Part shown: positions 1 through 7,408 of the stretch, piece after piece
How positions within the stretch are numbered: position 1 is the first letter of the stretch
How the letters are laid out: each line of letters opens with the position of its first letter
DNA from: Mitsuaria sp. PDC51
GTDB lineage: Bacteria > Pseudomonadota > Gammaproteobacteria > Burkholderiales > Burkholderiaceae_C
Direction of reading: 5' to 3'
Assembly: GCF_900113225.1 (NCBI RefSeq)
Contig: NZ_FOZE01000003.1
Coordinates: 1-64,000 of the forward strand
DNA length: 64,000 nucleotides
The notes under the pieces: generated by a model
What the model was told of the DNA's origin: nothing
Database searches by the model: none
Seen by the model: the letters and a program-made list of their open reading frames with translations, nothing else
Program-made: the position numbers and the translations under genes

Positions 1-1071
1 GGCTACGACGCGGCGGGCAACACGCTCAGCGACACGGGCCTGGCGTACACCACGACGATCCGACTGGACAACCGGCTGGGCACGCTCACCAAAAATGGCC
101 TGACGACGACCTACCAATACGACGCGGGCGGGCAGCGGGTGCACAAGGAGCACAGCGCGGGGCTGAGGGACTTCGTGTACGACCAGCAAGGGCATCTGCT
201 GGGCGAGTACAACGCCTCGGGCGTGGTGCAGGAGTTCGTCTGGCTGGGCGACACGCCCGTGGCGGTGATCGTTGGATCGGTGGCGTCACCGCTGCCGCTG
301 CTCGCGTACGCGGATCACCTGAACGCACCGCGCGTGCTCATCGACAAGAGCGATGCCGCGCGCTGGCGCTGGATCAGCGAGCCCTTCGGCACGACGCAGC
401 CAGAGCAGGCGCCGGCGGGGCTCTCACCGATCACGTTCAATCTGCGTTTCCCCGGGCAGTACTATGACAGCGAGTCCGGGTTGAACTACAACTACTTCCG
501 GGACTATGACGGGACGACGGGGAGGTATATCCAATCTGATCCCATCGGCCTAGCGGGAGGCGGCATGTCGACCTATGGTTATGTAGGGGCCAATCCACTA
601 AGTTATAGCGATCCACTGGGACTGGCTCCGCGAAAATTGAGTCCGGATAGTATGGAGTGCCGCCAACTGCAGGATAAAATAAAGCGTCGCAGCGATTTCA
701 TTGCGAAATACGCACGCGAACTTTACGAGAATAATCAGAAATTGCCGGTAAATCCATCTATACCCGGGTTGCCCATTCGTTATAGTCAACTTGGTCATGC
801 TGAGCGAATGGAAAGTGAGAGGGAATTCCAGAAAAGGGACATCGAAAAATACAACGAGAAATGCGGCTGTCCCGACGATGACTGTAAGAACGGCGGTCAG
901 GGTGCGAATCAAAGCGTCCCTCAATCGACGCCGTCGCCCTCTTCGAGTTCACCATCGACGGCCAGCAAAGTGGCCATTGGTGGCGGGCTAGTTGTTTGTG
1001 CCGCTGCGTGTCTTGCATTTCCGGAAATTTGTATTCCTGGCTTGCTCCTTGGTGGACTCGCAACTAAATAA
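1..1071 (+). CDS. Rhs/YD-repeat polymorphic toxin, 3' end (5' truncated by window)
   Basis: The frame is open from base 1, so the start lies outside the window; 356 codons are visible. YD-type repeats (GYDAAGN, YQYDAGGQR, FVYDQQGHLLGEYN) lead into the Rhs core (GLNYNYFRDYDGTTGRY, QSDPIGLAGG) and end at the hallmark junction NPLSYSDPLGL near visible residue 208 (about base 624). The remaining 148 residues are the variable tip: a charged helical stretch, CGCPDDDCKNGG, a Ser/Pro linker, then a Gly/Ala/Cys-rich hydrophobic C-terminus (VAIGGGLVVCAAACLAF). Base composition drops after the junction, as expected for a swapped tip. In this family the core forms a shell that delivers a C-terminal toxin, often by type VI secretion. 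The tip's activity is not recognised; its hydrophobic end would suit membrane action (inference). Confidence 0.9.
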   Translation, partial: GYDAAGNTLSDTGLAYTTTIRLDNRLGTLTKNGLTTTYQYDAGGQRVHKEHSAGLRDFVYDQQGHLLGEYNASGVVQEFVWLGDTPVAVIVGSVASPLPLLAYADHLNAPRVLIDKSDAARWRWISEPFGTTQPEQAPAGLSPITFNLRFPGQYYDSESGLNYNYFRDYDGTTGRYIQSDPIGLAGGGMSTYGYVGANPLSYSDPLGLAPRKLSPDSMECRQLQDKIKRRSDFIAKYARELYENNQKLPVNPSIPGLPIRYSQLGHAERMESEREFQKRDIEKYNEKCGCPDDDCKNGGQGANQSVPQSTPSPSSSSPSTASKVAIGGGLVVCAAACLAFPEICIPGLLLGGLATK

Positions 1072-1073
1072 CA

Positions 1074-1544
1074 ATGGCATCTACTCAACCGCAAATCGTT
1101 TCCGTTGATGGCGTTCCTATAGCGGTGGGCGCACGCGACCTTGCATCGAAAGATTTCGATGGTGCCAATTTGACGCGGGCGGATTTAAAAGGTTGGAACT
1201 TGGAGGGGGCCAACTTTGCAGATGCGTTGCTAGATGACGCTAATCTGAATGGCGTGGACTGTTATAGAGCGTCGTTCTACCGTGCCCGATTGCATCGGGC
1301 CTCGCTAAAAGGAGGGGTATTTAATGAGGCTGATTTTCAATTGGCAGATTTGCACGGGGCAGATATTAGGGGGGCGGATTTTTCAAGCTCCATTGAGGAC
1401 TGCGCCACTGACTTTCGCCACGCAGATTTAAGTGGAGTGCTTTGGGAAGGGGCGAAATTTCAAGGCGCCAAATATGATGTTGGCACAATATTCCCGACAG
1501 ACTTTAATCCGGCAATTCAAGGCATGAAGTCGGTTGAGACGTGA
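1074..1544 (+). CDS. Pentapeptide-repeat protein, possible immunity to the Rhs tip
   Basis: The 156-residue product has about a dozen A(D/N)LXX-type pentapeptides from residue 27 to 135 (DFDGANLTRADLKGWNLEGA, ANFADALLDDANLNGV, ADLHGADIRGADF, ADLSGVLWEGAKFQGA). These predict a right-handed quadrilateral beta-helix. There is no signal peptide or membrane segment, so it should be cytosolic. The start lies 2 bp after the Rhs stop, giving near-certain cotranscription, and base composition matches the AT-richer Rhs tip. By position this is where immunity genes of Rhs toxins sit. That role is inference, since pentapeptide folds serve many functions such as gyrase protection. The repeat call itself is firm. 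Confidence 0.85.
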   Translation: MASTQPQIVSVDGVPIAVGARDLASKDFDGANLTRADLKGWNLEGANFADALLDDANLNGVDCYRASFYRARLHRASLKGGVFNEADFQLADLHGADIRGADFSSSIEDCATDFRHADLSGVLWEGAKFQGAKYDVGTIFPTDFNPAIQGMKSVET

Positions 1545-1790
1545 CGAATATCGGCGGCGCTCATTTGCCGTGTGGCGGCCGCGTGAGACTTGGCATATTG
1601 GAGGGAGGACTCTGCGAATGATTAGGCGTTTTTCCTCTCGCTGCCGCTGCCGCTGCCGTTGGTCTAACTGGCGGAGTAGCACCCGAGCAAGCCAGAAGAG
1701 AACTGTGCAGGTTGCGATGATCCACGAGCGAAAGACCTAGGCCCGGCTCGGAGTACAGCGGATCAAGAAGCACCGCGAGAGAGGCCGAAA
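1545..1790. other. Intergenic remnant, no intact gene
   Basis: No complete gene is recognised. One frame on the plus strand reads a short peptide starting at a GTG at 1541 that overlaps the previous stop, ends at 1619, then resumes after the stop with an Ala-rich stretch ending GVAPEQARRELCRLR at about 1711. This could be decayed coding sequence from an earlier toxin or immunity gene, but it is too short to identify. A GAGAGG motif near 1779 serves as the ribosome site of the next gene. Confidence 0.4.
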
Positions 1791-2318
1791 ATGACTGTCG
1801 AGGCGTTTTATGTCGTGCGCTGGGTACTCGCTGGTGGCGCGCGGTATCTGCTGTGGCGCGATGGCGGTTCTGGGCCTGACGAATATGCATTGGCGCGGGG
1901 TTCGTCCAATATCCTGGTTGCTCGCTCTGCGCAAGAGCTCGCTCAAGCAGCACGTCTCAATGGTTTGGCCGTCCATGGGGCAGAGGCTCAGGTCATCGAT
2001 CTCCAAACTGTGAGATCGGTTCTCCACTCATTACGACCCAGCCGTCCGCTATCAGAGCGCTCGGCGCGAGTGCTACTGGAAGCATGGAATGCCCTGGAGG
2101 ACTTGGCACGCTCGCTTGGAAACTCCTTCATGACGAGCGAGATGTCTCAGCAAAGAGAAGCCAAGTCGGCATATGCCAAGTTGTTCTACGGCAACAACTT
2201 GCCGGCAGTCACGCCTGAAGGCTCCAAATGCCATCCCTTGCTAAATGATCGCGAGAGGACTGTGCTTAGGACGCTACTGCGCAATGCAATCTCACGGGTG
2301 GAGTCCTATATCTCATGA
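1791..2318 (+). CDS. Hypothetical protein in the Rhs accessory cluster
   Basis: A 175-residue soluble protein not assigned to a family. The N-terminal 60 residues look like a small beta-rich domain (FYVVRWVLAGGARYLLWRDG), followed by helices, including a C-terminal one (LNDRERTVLRTLLRNAISRVESYIS). There is no signal peptide or transmembrane segment. A GAGAGG sequence about 8 bases upstream supports the start. The stop overlaps the ATG of the next short ORF as ATGA. Its place behind an Rhs tip and its AT-richer composition fit an orphan immunity gene left from an earlier toxin tip, which is inference only. Confidence 0.7.
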   Translation: MTVEAFYVVRWVLAGGARYLLWRDGGSGPDEYALARGSSNILVARSAQELAQAARLNGLAVHGAEAQVIDLQTVRSVLHSLRPSRPLSERSARVLLEAWNALEDLARSLGNSFMTSEMSQQREAKSAYAKLFYGNNLPAVTPEGSKCHPLLNDRERTVLRTLLRNAISRVESYIS

Positions 2319-2449
2319 GCGTACATGGGAGCGTGCAATGGCATGCATACCAGTTGCTGAAAACCATACTGTAGCCGCCGGTCCTCTTTGCCGTGGTTGC
2401 CGTATACACGGTGTCGCTCCGACTGCTCACCGAACGGTTCGGCAAGTAG
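2315..2449 (+). pseudogene. Small membrane ORF interrupted by an in-frame amber codon
   Basis: An ATG at 2315 overlaps the previous stop as ATGA. The frame reads MSVHGSVQWHAYQLLKTIL, meets TAG at 2372-2374, then continues in frame with PPVLFAVVAVYTVSLRLL and TERFGK to a second TAG at 2447-2449. The downstream half contains one convincing transmembrane helix ending in basic residues. The coupled start and sensible membrane segment suggest a 44-codon gene with a premature stop; CAG to TAG would be a single change. It could instead be chance, or suppressed readthrough. The product is unknown. Confidence 0.45.
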
Positions 2450-2561
2450 CGCATGGAGAGCCGAAAACCCGATGTCGGGCACGCTCTTAGCAATGGACTC
2501 GTTTCCCCGAACGCCTACAAGGTGCCGGTGCCGAGATGAGCAACGACCGCACGTGCCCAAA

Positions 2562-2999
2562 ATGAAGAACCTGCTTGCAAAACTGCTGGGTAGAGGCTCC
2601 CACCTGTCCGAGTTGGAAGGCTTGGTGCTTGGGTGCGTGCGCGAACGCTTGGATAGCTCCATCGCGGAGCTGTGGGACAGGCAAGTGCAGGCAATCAACA
2701 AGGTCCAGCGGCTTCCCGAAGGCGTTGAAGTCAACTTCTACAGGATGAAGGGCGGCCGTCCGAGCTTCGATGAGACGCTGTCGTTCCCAAACAAGACGAC
2801 GGAGCTGCTCATTGCGGAGGTGCGAGCGGAGTTGCCCGACATGGGCGAGCTAACCGCCAAAGTGTGGTGCGTGAAAGGCTTCCTCTTCTCCATCGAGTAC
2901 GAGGGCAGCGTGAGTTACTTCGAGGAGGCCGCTGGCATGGACCCGGCGCCGACGTTCAATTTGAGCTGCGAGCTGACCGCTGACTTGGCTTCCGCGTAA
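2562..2999 (+). CDS. Hypothetical protein, putative orphan immunity-type gene
   Basis: A 145-residue product starting MKNLLAKLLGRG. An upstream extension of the frame to 2388 is Cys/Arg-rich and lacks coding character, so the internal ATG was chosen; the ribosome site is weak. The protein alternates amphipathic helix (LSELEGLVLGCVRERLDSSI) with beta segments (GVEVNFYRMKGGRPSFDETL, KVWCVKGFLFSIEYEGSVSY) and ends in an acidic, aromatic stretch. No catalytic motif, signal peptide or membrane segment is visible. Compact acidic proteins like this are common as immunity or accessory genes behind Rhs tips; function is not established here. Confidence 0.65.
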   Translation: MKNLLAKLLGRGSHLSELEGLVLGCVRERLDSSIAELWDRQVQAINKVQRLPEGVEVNFYRMKGGRPSFDETLSFPNKTTELLIAEVRAELPDMGELTAKVWCVKGFLFSIEYEGSVSYFEEAAGMDPAPTFNLSCELTADLASA

Positions 3000-3360
3000 G
3001 TCACCGCGTCCAAGGCTGGCCGCCCAGCTACCCGAAGGGCCCGGCCTTGATGCGGTGGCTTACCGCTCGACGCTCCCCGAGGGCGTGCATGCGGACGAAG
3101 TGGCATGCACCGTTGACGGCAGAGGGCAACTCGAGCGCTTCCCTGGGAAGGGCGGGGGGATGGAAGGACCCGCAGGCGCCGGACTGCGAGCAGTACCGGT
3201 CGGCGTCGGGGCCGACCATCCTCACGCTGGTCGCCAAGAAGGCCTGACCCCGGCCGCCGGATCCGGCGGCGCGGTCGCAACCTTCGTATGGCTTATCAAG
3301 CGGCCGATCGCTTCCTACATTGAGCGCATCGCAGCTTGAGGCCGCAGGGCCCCGTCCGCC
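3000..3360. other. Intergenic region without recognisable gene
   Basis: About 360 bases with open frames in several registers but no recognisable protein, as is usual in GC-rich DNA. One plus frame stays open from 3001 to 3339, but its translation has no family signature and no ribosome site. The region marks the return from the accessory patch to chromosomal composition. It contains a perfect palindrome at 3253-3270. Confidence 0.5.
3253..3270. repeat. Perfect 18-bp palindrome
   Basis: The 9-base half GCCGCCGGA is followed directly by its reverse complement TCCGGCGGC. There is no T-tract, so it is either a weak terminator for the accessory cluster or a protein-binding site ahead of the aldehyde dehydrogenase gene. 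Confidence 0.5.
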
Positions 3361-4788
3361 ATGATCCACGTCGACCAGACCTACATCGACGGCCGCTTCC
3401 TCCCCGCCACCGGCGAGGAAGAGGTCGACATCGTCAACCCCGCGGACGAGACGGTGATCGGCCGCGCGCGCATGGCCAGTCGCGAAGACGCGCGCCGCGC
3501 GATCGAGGCCGCCGTCCGCGCGCAGCCCGACTTCGGCCGCACCGCGGTGGCGGACCGCGTGGCCATGCTGGAGCGGCTGCAGGTCGCGATGCTCGCGAAT
3601 GCCGATGCGCTGCGCGAGTCCTCCATCCTCGAGTACGGCGGCCCGGTGGCGCGCTCCCAATGGGTGGCCAGCTACGCGTCGCAGTGCTTCGGCGACGCCG
3701 CCCGCACGCTGTCGAGTTATGTCTTCGAGCGGCCCGTGGGCGTGGACGGCGTGTCGATCCTGCAGATGCGGCCGGTCGGCGTGTCCGGGCTCTTCGCGCC
3801 GTGGAATGCCGCCGCGGGGACCATCGCCAGCAAGCTCGCCGCGGCCATCGCCGCGGGCTGCGCGACGGTGATCAAGCCCAGCGAGCTGAGCCCCTGGCAG
3901 GCGCTGGTGATCACCCGCGCGATCCATGACGCGGACCTGCCACCGGGCGTCGTCAACGTCGTGACCGGCCGCGGCGCCGACGTGGGCGCCGAAATCGGCA
4001 CCCATCCCGGCGTGGCCAAGCTGTCCTTCACCGGCTCGACGCCGACCGGCCAGTTGATCGCGCGCGCCGCGGTGGACTCGATGAAGCGGGTGAGCCTGGC
4101 GCTCACCGGCAAGTCGGCCTCGCTGCTGCTCGACGATGCCGACCTGCGCGTCGCCGTGCCGCTGGCCCTGGGCGCGGCCTTCATGAACAGCGGGCAGGCC
4201 TGCGTCGCCGGCACGCGGCTGCTGGTGCCGCGCGCGCGGCTGGCCGAGGTCGTCGAGCAGGTGCGGACCGCGGTCGCGACGATGCGCGTCGGCGATCCGC
4301 GCGATCCGGCGACGGCGATCGGCCCGATGGTCAGCCGTACCCAGTTCGAGCGCATCCAGCGCTACATCCGGCGCGGCCAGGAACAGGGCGCGACCCTGGT
4401 GGTCGGCGGCGAAGGTCGCCCCGAGGGACTGACGCGCGGCTGGTTCGTGCGACCCACCGTCTTCACCGACGTGCGCAACGACATGGACATCGCGCGCGAG
4501 GAGATCTTCGGGCCGGTGCTGTCCATCCTGCCGGTGGACTCGGAGGAACAGGCGATCGCAATCGCCAACGACTCGCCCTACGGCCTCCAGGGCTATGTGT
4601 TCTCGGCCGATGAAGCGCGGGCCCGCCGCGTGGCCGGGCGGATCGAGACCGGCACGGTGCTGGTCAACCGCGTCGCGCCCGACCTGCTCGCGCCGTTCGG
4701 CGGCGTGAAGCTGTCGGGGCAGGGACGGGAGTTCGGGGTGATGGGCCTGGAAGCCTTCCTCGAACCCAGGACCATCACGGTCGGCTGA
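3361..4788 (+). CDS. Aldehyde dehydrogenase family protein with altered general-base motif
   Basis: A 475-residue NAD(P)-dependent aldehyde dehydrogenase-superfamily protein of normal length. The Rossmann and substrate regions are intact (FAPWNAAAG 145-153, IKPSELSPWQ 171-180, FTGSTPTG 223-230), as are the catalytic Cys281 in NSGQACVAGTR and the EEIFGPVLSI motif. The usual LELGGK motif reads LALTGK: position 247 is Ala instead of the general-base Glu and 249 is Thr instead of Gly. That Glu activates water for deacylation, so the oxidation rate or reaction type may differ, or another residue substitutes. The gene appears to stand alone; the substrate cannot be deduced. Confidence 0.88.
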   Translation: MIHVDQTYIDGRFLPATGEEEVDIVNPADETVIGRARMASREDARRAIEAAVRAQPDFGRTAVADRVAMLERLQVAMLANADALRESSILEYGGPVARSQWVASYASQCFGDAARTLSSYVFERPVGVDGVSILQMRPVGVSGLFAPWNAAAGTIASKLAAAIAAGCATVIKPSELSPWQALVITRAIHDADLPPGVVNVVTGRGADVGAEIGTHPGVAKLSFTGSTPTGQLIARAAVDSMKRVSLALTGKSASLLLDDADLRVAVPLALGAAFMNSGQACVAGTRLLVPRARLAEVVEQVRTAVATMRVGDPRDPATAIGPMVSRTQFERIQRYIRRGQEQGATLVVGGEGRPEGLTRGWFVRPTVFTDVRNDMDIAREEIFGPVLSILPVDSEEQAIAIANDSPYGLQGYVFSADEARARRVAGRIETGTVLVNRVAPDLLAPFGGVKLSGQGREFGVMGLEAFLEPRTITVG

Positions 4789-4909
4789 TCCCAGGCGGGG
4801 AGGGCCGTCGCTTCGGCAAAGCCGCAGCGGCGCCCAGGAAGTCCGGCCTTGAGCGGCCCCGGCGGGCCGCCCACACTGCGGCCATCCTTCCACCTCGCCG
4901 CTCACGACC

Positions 4910-5077
4910 TTGGACCTCCTCACCACGCCTGTCATCGCCGGACTGCTCTTCACCGGGACCCTGGCCCTTGTCGCCCTGATGGCCTGGCGGGGCGGCAGCG
5001 AGCGGCGCGACGTCACCTTCCTCGCTTCCGCGGCCGGCTTCGGCGGCGTGTGCACGGCGATCGCCGTCGTGGTCTGA
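4910..5077 (+). CDS. Candidate small two-helix membrane protein (TTG start)
   Basis: A frame starting at TTG 4910 encodes 55 residues with two hydrophobic helices (VIAGLLFTGTLALVALMAW and FLASAAGFGGVCTAIAVVV) separated by the polar loop RGGSERRDVT. No ATG or GTG precedes it in frame and no strong ribosome site is seen, so the start is uncertain. The amphipathic pattern is better than expected by chance in GC-rich sequence. The function is unknown. Confidence 0.4.
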   Translation: MDLLTTPVIAGLLFTGTLALVALMAWRGGSERRDVTFLASAAGFGGVCTAIAVVV

Positions 5078-5207
5078 ACCGGCCGTCCTCACGCGCTTGC
5101 GGAACCCGCTTCGGCGGCGTCGTCTCCGGTGCGCAGCTCGCGCGCCGGATACGACCCGTTGCGAACTCGACGCCCCTGACGCCGCTGCGTGATTCGGCCT
5201 CGCGCCA

Positions 5208-5225
5208 GAATGCATCGCTGCATTC
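5208..5225. repeat. Inverted repeat upstream of the receiver gene
   Basis: GAATGCA and TGCATTC flank a 4-base spacer (TCGC), 23 bases before the receiver gene start. It could be an operator or an mRNA leader hairpin just ahead of the purine-rich ribosome site at 5230-5246. Confidence 0.4.
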
Positions 5226-5247
5226 AGACCGGGGAAGGGAAAAGGGC

Positions 5248-5622
5248 ATGCGTGTTTTGCTCGTCGAGGATTCCGAGTTCATTCGCACGCAGTTCCTGCG
5301 GCTCTTCGAAGGCCTGGCCTTCGTCGAGGTGGTGGGCTACGCGGACAGCGAAGAGGACGCGGTCCAGGCGATCCCGGCGCTCAAGCCGGACGTGGTGCTG
5401 GTCGACCTCAACCTGCAGGTGGGTTCTGGCATGCATGTGCTGAGCCGCGCGCGCCGCGGCGGCTACACCGGCAAGCTGTGGGTGCTCAGCAGCCGCGACC
5501 CGGACTTCTACCGCTCGCTGTGCGAGAAGCACGGCGCCGACGGCTTCTACGACAAGGCCCACGATCAGCTCCAGCTGCTCGACGACCTGCGGGTGCTGGC
5601 CGGCGAGAAGCCGGTGTTCTAG
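5248..5622 (+). CDS. Stand-alone response regulator receiver protein
   Basis: A 124-residue protein consisting of one receiver domain. The acidic pair E7/D8 (LLVEDSE), phosphoacceptor Asp53 (VVLVDLNL), Ser81/82 in the Thr/Ser position (VLSSRD) and Lys103 (FYDKA) are all present, so phosphorylation should be possible. No output domain follows. A longer upstream open frame is rejected because coding character begins at this ATG, preceded by a GGGGAAGGGAAAAGG purine tract. No histidine kinase gene is adjacent, so it is an orphan, possibly CheY-like or working through protein contacts. Confidence 0.85.
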   Translation: MRVLLVEDSEFIRTQFLRLFEGLAFVEVVGYADSEEDAVQAIPALKPDVVLVDLNLQVGSGMHVLSRARRGGYTGKLWVLSSRDPDFYRSLCEKHGADGFYDKAHDQLQLLDDLRVLAGEKPVF

Positions 5623-5667
5623 GAACGTCTTCAGACCCCGTCCTGGCGTCCAAGCCGATGAAGGCGC

Positions 5668-6309
5668 TCATGCGCCGTATGCCGCCATGAAGACCCGCAC
5701 GGCCTCGCGCAGAAGCGCGCGGTTCTCGCGGGGATCCGGCGCCTCCAGCTTCAGCAGCCCGCGCATGTGCGCGGAGCCGAAGAACATCGACAGGAACAGG
5801 TCCGCGGCCTGAGGCGGGTGCCGCACTTTCAGCGTGCCGGCCGCGTGGGCTCGGCGCAGGTAGGCGGCCAGCTCGCCCATCACGCGCTCCGGGCCTTCCC
5901 GGTAGAACGCCTGGCAGGCTTCCGGCTGCACCCCCGCGACGCCGTAGATGGCGCGCAACGCCCCCAGGGCGTCATCGCCGCGCGCGAGTGCCAGGAAGCG
6001 GGTGCCGATCGCGAGCAGCGCCTTCTCGGGCTGCTCCGGATCCAGCGCCCCGGCGCCCGGGACGCCCGCCACCACCGGTGCCGACCGGTCGCGCACGACC
6101 GCCTGGAACAGCCCTTCCTTCGAGCCGAAGTTGTTGTAGACGGTCATCTTGGAGACCCCCGCGTCCGCGGCGATCGCGTCCACGCTGGCACGCTCCAGGC
6201 CGTGCTCGTTGAAGTGCTTCTGCGCCGCCTCCAGGATGCGTCGGCTGCGCTCCGGATCGCGTGGCCGCCCGCGTTGGGGCTTGGGAGCGGGAGTCGGGGT
6301 CGAAGACAT
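5668..6309 (-). CDS. TetR/AcrR family transcriptional regulator
   Basis: A 213-residue repressor-type protein. After a Pro-rich, basic N-terminus (PKPQRGRPRDPERS) comes the TetR helix-turn-helix (ILEAAQKHFNEHGLERASVD, AIAADAGVSKMTVYNNFGSK). The C-terminal ligand and dimer domain is helical. The ATG at 6309 was chosen over an upstream one because the extension runs into the operator region. It is divergent from the flavoprotein gene at 6423, and the shared intergenic region holds two palindromes, so it probably represses both itself and that gene. The ligand is unknown. Confidence 0.88.
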   Translation of the reverse strand: MSSTPTPAPKPQRGRPRDPERSRRILEAAQKHFNEHGLERASVDAIAADAGVSKMTVYNNFGSKEGLFQAVVRDRSAPVVAGVPGAGALDPEQPEKALLAIGTRFLALARGDDALGALRAIYGVAGVQPEACQAFYREGPERVMGELAAYLRRAHAAGTLKVRHPPQAADLFLSMFFGSAHMRGLLKLEAPDPRENRALLREAVRVFMAAYGA

Positions 6310-6319
6310 GGGCGCAATT

Positions 6320-6339
6320 AGTGGACTTGACAGTTCACT
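6320..6339. promoter_or_regulatory. Putative TetR operator 1 (imperfect palindrome)
   Basis: Near-palindrome AGTGGACT-TGAC-AGTTCACT (outer halves match at 7 of 8 positions). It contains a TTGACA -35-like hexamer at 6327-6332. It shares the TGGACTTGA core with the second site 33 bases downstream, so the same protein probably binds both. Confidence 0.55.
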
Positions 6340-6352
6340 ATAGCGGCCGCAC

Positions 6353-6378
6353 ATTACTGGACTTGAAAGTCCAATAAT
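6353..6378. promoter_or_regulatory. Putative TetR operator 2 (near-perfect palindrome)
   Basis: Twelve-base arms around a 2-base centre: the core TGGACTT / AAGTCCA is perfect and the outer ATTA / TAAT arms also pair, with one mismatch. It lies between the divergent TetR and flavoprotein starts, the expected position for an autoregulatory operator. Confidence 0.65.
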
Positions 6379-6380
6379 TG

Positions 6381-6394
6381 ACGCAAGCTTGCGT
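6381..6394. repeat. Perfect 14-bp palindrome next to operator 2
   Basis: ACGCAAG followed by CTTGCGT, directly after operator 2 and 29 bases before the flavoprotein start. It may be part of an extended regulatory site. Confidence 0.45.
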
Positions 6395-6422
6395 ACTCCC
6401 CTTGCAACACGGAGCCCTCACC

Positions 6423-7316
6423 ATGGATGACGTCATCATCATCGGCGGCAGCTTTGCCGGCCTCGCCGCCGCCCTGCAGCTCGGCCGCGCCCGCCGCCAG
6501 GTCACTGTCCTGGACACCGGTCTGCCGCGTAATCGCTTCGCCGGCCATTCGCATGGCCTGCTCGGCCACGATCACAAGTCGCCGCTGGACATCCTGGCCG
6601 AGGCGCGGCGGCAACTGGCGCGTTACCCGACGGTCAAGCTGGTCAATGCGCGGGCGGACAGCGTCACCGGCGCCATCGACGATTTCTCGGTCCTCACCGG
6701 GGATGGCGAACGCCGTCGGGCACGCCGCGTGATCCTGAGTTATGGCGTGGCCGATCAGATGCCGAGCGTTCCCGGCTTCGCGGACTGCTGGGGCACGTCG
6801 ATCGTGCCCTGTCCCTACTGCGATGGTTTCGAGGTCGCCGGTCAGCACTGGGGCCTGCTCTGGTCCAGCCCGCAGTCCCACCAGTCGGCGCGGCTCTTCC
6901 AGCACTGGACCGACCAACTGACCGTCTTCGCCAACGGGCACGACATGCCGCCCGAGGTCCAGGCCGATCTTGCCAACCGCGGCATCCCTGTCGTCGAAGG
7001 CCGGATCGTCGAGATCGCCCATCAAGAGGGCCGCATCGCCGCCGTCCATCTCGATGCCGGCCGCCACGTCGCGGTGGACGTGCTGTTTGCCCACCCGCGC
7101 AACAAGCCGTCCGCCAGCCTGCATGAATCGCTGGGCCTGGCCACGATCGACACGCCCACCGGCATCGTTCTCCAGGTCGACGACCGCCGCCAGACCAGCG
7201 TGCCCGGCATCTACGCCGCCGGCGACCTGGCCACGCCCTTCCTGCCTTCGGTCACCCAGGCTTCGTCGCAGGGCGCGATGGCGGGCATCTTTGCGCAGCA
7301 GTCGATGCTGGCTTGA
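6423..7316 (+). CDS. Thioredoxin reductase-like NAD(P)/FAD oxidoreductase with CPYC motif
   Basis: A 297-residue flavoprotein. The FAD-binding GGSFAG motif is at the N-terminus (VIIIGGSFAGLAAALQLGRA), a redox-active CPYC disulfide motif is near residue 137 (TSIVPCPYCDGFEV), and the C-terminal FAD motif is GIYAAGDLATPFLPSV. The NAD(P)-binding segment (GLLWSSPQSHQSARLF) lacks a clear GxGxxA signature, suggesting weak or unusual nucleotide binding. The ATG at 6423 was chosen; an upstream TTG at 6378 would start inside the operator. Divergent pairing with TetR suggests induction by an electrophile or xenobiotic. It resembles thioredoxin reductase-like dithiol oxidases; the exact substrate is unknown. 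Confidence 0.85.
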   Translation: MDDVIIIGGSFAGLAAALQLGRARRQVTVLDTGLPRNRFAGHSHGLLGHDHKSPLDILAEARRQLARYPTVKLVNARADSVTGAIDDFSVLTGDGERRRARRVILSYGVADQMPSVPGFADCWGTSIVPCPYCDGFEVAGQHWGLLWSSPQSHQSARLFQHWTDQLTVFANGHDMPPEVQADLANRGIPVVEGRIVEIAHQEGRIAAVHLDAGRHVAVDVLFAHPRNKPSASLHESLGLATIDTPTGIVLQVDDRRQTSVPGIYAAGDLATPFLPSVTQASSQGAMAGIFAQQSMLA

Positions 7317-7408
7317 GCGCGGGGCTTCGCGGCTCCGGTTGCCGCGGGCCGATTTGACCGCTCGTAGAATCGCCGACTCCCAAGCGATGACGCCCTGGTG
7401 ACGGGGCG

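Noticed and set aside
2388..2561. 58-residue N-terminal extension of the hypothetical at 2562
   Set aside because: Cys/Arg-rich, no ribosome site, and it overlaps the broken membrane ORF.
3028..5055. 675-residue minus-strand open frame
   Set aside because: It is antisense to the aldehyde dehydrogenase, has no family signature and reflects codon bias in GC-rich DNA.
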